A DNA stretch of 6,286 nt from an uncultured Faecalibacterium sp. (GTDB lineage Bacteria; Bacillota; Clostridia; Oscillospirales; Ruminococcaceae). The notes below the pieces were generated by a model, which was given only the letters and a program-made list of their open reading frames with translations, was not told the DNA's origin and made no database searches. The stretch covers positions 1 through 6,286 of the forward strand of contig CABQHF010000131.1 of NCBI GenBank assembly GCA_902463905.1, written 5' to 3'. Every line of letters begins with the position of its first letter. Positions within the stretch are counted from its first letter, which is position 1. Positions 5,310-6,286 of this stretch are shown one piece after another. The position numbers were made by a program, and so were the translations under genes.

Positions 5310-6216
5310 CGCGGTCGCCTCCCTTCAGCACCACGTTGAGCACCACATTGATGATCATGATGAACACAAACAGCACCAGCGCGATGCTGAACAGCGCCTG
5401 CCGCTGCAGGCCGCCGGCGTAGCTCATTTCCTTGGCAATGGCGGTGGTCAGGAAGGTGACGCTGCGGAACACGCTGTCCGGCATGTTGGGGCTGTTGCCG
5501 GCCACCATCATCACGGCCATGGCCTCGCCGATGGCGCGGCCGATGCCCAGCACGATGCCGGCGGCAATGCCGCTTTTGGCAGCGGGCACGCTGATCTTGA
5601 ACCAGGTCTCGGTGTCGGTGGCACCCAGGGCCAGGCTGCCCTGCTCATATTCCGGCGGCACGGCGTTGAGGGCCGTGACCGACACCGACACGATGCTGGG
5701 CAGGATCATGATGGACAGCACCACGATGGCCGACAGCAGGCAGGCACCGGACGCCTTGCCAAAGGTCTTTGCCACGGCGGGCACCAGCACCTGCATGCCC
5801 AGCAGGCCGAACACCACGCTAGGGATGCCGCTCAGCAGCTCAATGGCCGTGACCACCACCGTGCGCACCTTCGGGCCGGCCGCCTTGGACAGGAACACCG
5901 CCGTGAGCAGGCCGATGGGCACGCCGATGAGGGTGGCACCCAGCGTGCCGTACACACTGGACAGGATAAAGGGCAGGATGCCGAACTTCGGGTCGGCGGC
6001 GGTGGAGGCCCACTCGGTGCCCAGCAGGAACCGGAACAGGCCGATCTTGTGGATGGCCGGCACGCCGGAGAGGACCATGTACACCGTGATGAGCACCACG
6101 CAGCCCACCGCCAGCATGCCGCACAGGAAGAAGATGAAATTCATCATCGCTTCCAGCCAGTCGGCAGGGGTGCGGGGCAGCTGCACCCTGCGGAGAATCG
6201 AGGATTTTTTGTTCAT
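5302..6216 (-). CDS. pstC: Phosphate ABC transporter permease PstC
   Basis: The product is 304 residues, within the normal range. PstC pairs with PstA as the membrane channel that receives phosphate from the PstS binding protein. Membrane segments lie at about 26-49, 78-109, 118-147, 158-180, 213-238 and 273-297. The loop between the first two (FRFLLGTEWASTAADPKFGILPF) is the family-typical stretch ending in FGILPFI. The ELLSGIPSVVFGLLG segment (126-140), the EAA loop EQGSLALGATDTETWFKISVP (191-211) and GRAIGEAMAVMMVAGN (226-241) identify PstC. The start at 6216 has AAAGGA 7 nt upstream. That site follows immediately after a hairpin with a T-run, leaving no room for a promoter between them, so pstC is probably transcribed by read-through from pstS, which should lie just outside the window. 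Confidence 0.97.
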   Translation of the reverse strand: MNKKSSILRRVQLPRTPADWLEAMMNFIFFLCGMLAVGCVVLITVYMVLSGVPAIHKIGLFRFLLGTEWASTAADPKFGILPFILSSVYGTLGATLIGVPIGLLTAVFLSKAAGPKVRTVVVTAIELLSGIPSVVFGLLGMQVLVPAVAKTFGKASGACLLSAIVVLSIMILPSIVSVSVTALNAVPPEYEQGSLALGATDTETWFKISVPAAKSGIAAGIVLGIGRAIGEAMAVMMVAGNSPNMPDSVFRSVTFLTTAIAKEMSYAGGLQRQALFSIALVLFVFIMIINVVLNVVLKGGDRDA

Positions 6217-6230
6217 ATTAGAATCCTTTG

Positions 6231-6271
6231 AAAAAGCCGCGTCGGCTCGCAGAAACGGCAGGCCAACGCGG
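6231..6271 (-). terminator. Hairpin with T-tract before pstC (likely pstS-pstC attenuator)
   Basis: GCCAACGCGG (6262-6271) and CCGCGTCGGC (6237-6246) form a 10-bp stem with one G-U wobble and a 15-nt loop. On the minus strand five T residues follow (6231-6235). It has the form of a Rho-independent terminator. The pstC Shine-Dalgarno (AAAGGA) starts 1 nt after the T-run. An incomplete terminator here would yield more pstS than pstCAB message; that role is inferred. The last 15 nt of the window (6272-6286) cannot be assigned. Confidence 0.8.
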
Positions 6272-6286
6272 TGGGCTAATTTTATC

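Noticed and set aside
5068..6231. 387-codon plus-strand open frame opposite pstC and pstA
   Set aside because: It is a His-rich, low-complexity translation antisense to two clear permease genes, with no domain pattern.
6217..6286. Search for a PHO box or promoter before pstC
   Set aside because: The space is filled by the hairpin, T-run and ribosome binding site, with no promoter or direct repeats; regulation is likely upstream of the window.

Overview
All recognisable genes in this window lie on the minus strand, so transcription runs from high to low coordinates. The protein sequences, the GG-rich Shine-Dalgarno sites and the GC-rich coding regions with AT-rich promoters suggest a Gram-positive Clostridia-type gut anaerobe. 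The overall feel is Oscillospiraceae, Faecalibacterium-like, but this is an inference from sequence style and was not tested by a search.

Right half (about 2914-6286): the high-affinity phosphate uptake operon pstC-pstA-pstB-phoU. The genes are tightly packed: pstC and pstA overlap by 8 nt, and the other gaps are 17-18 nt. A strong hairpin with a T-tract sits directly before the pstC ribosome binding site, and a second terminator closes the operon after phoU. The phosphate-binding protein gene pstS is expected just upstream, outside the window. PstC and PstA form the membrane channel, PstB drives it with ATP, and PhoU restrains uptake and signalling when phosphate is plentiful. No phoB/phoR genes and no convincing PHO box are visible.

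Left half (1-2740): four separately transcribed genes. They are a 129-residue protein that is almost entirely an AraC-type DNA-binding domain, a GNAT acetyltransferase, a secreted protein made of two tandem repeats, and the first 159 codons of an SstT-type serine/threonine:Na+ symporter. Each of the first three is followed by its own Rho-independent terminator. For these three the real starts lie inside longer open frames, as shown by well-placed Shine-Dalgarno sites.

The most interesting item is the secreted two-repeat protein (760-1470). Its second repeat carries the hallmarks of the cystatin/stefin family of cysteine-protease inhibitors in the right order: a Gly-Gly near the start, a helix, a TQVVAGTNY segment, and an L-x-G turn. 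The first repeat is a degenerate copy. This makes it a candidate secreted bacterial protease inhibitor, which is a hypothesis and not an established function.

No tRNA, rRNA, CRISPR array or mobile element was seen, and no stretch longer than 300 bases lacks a gene.
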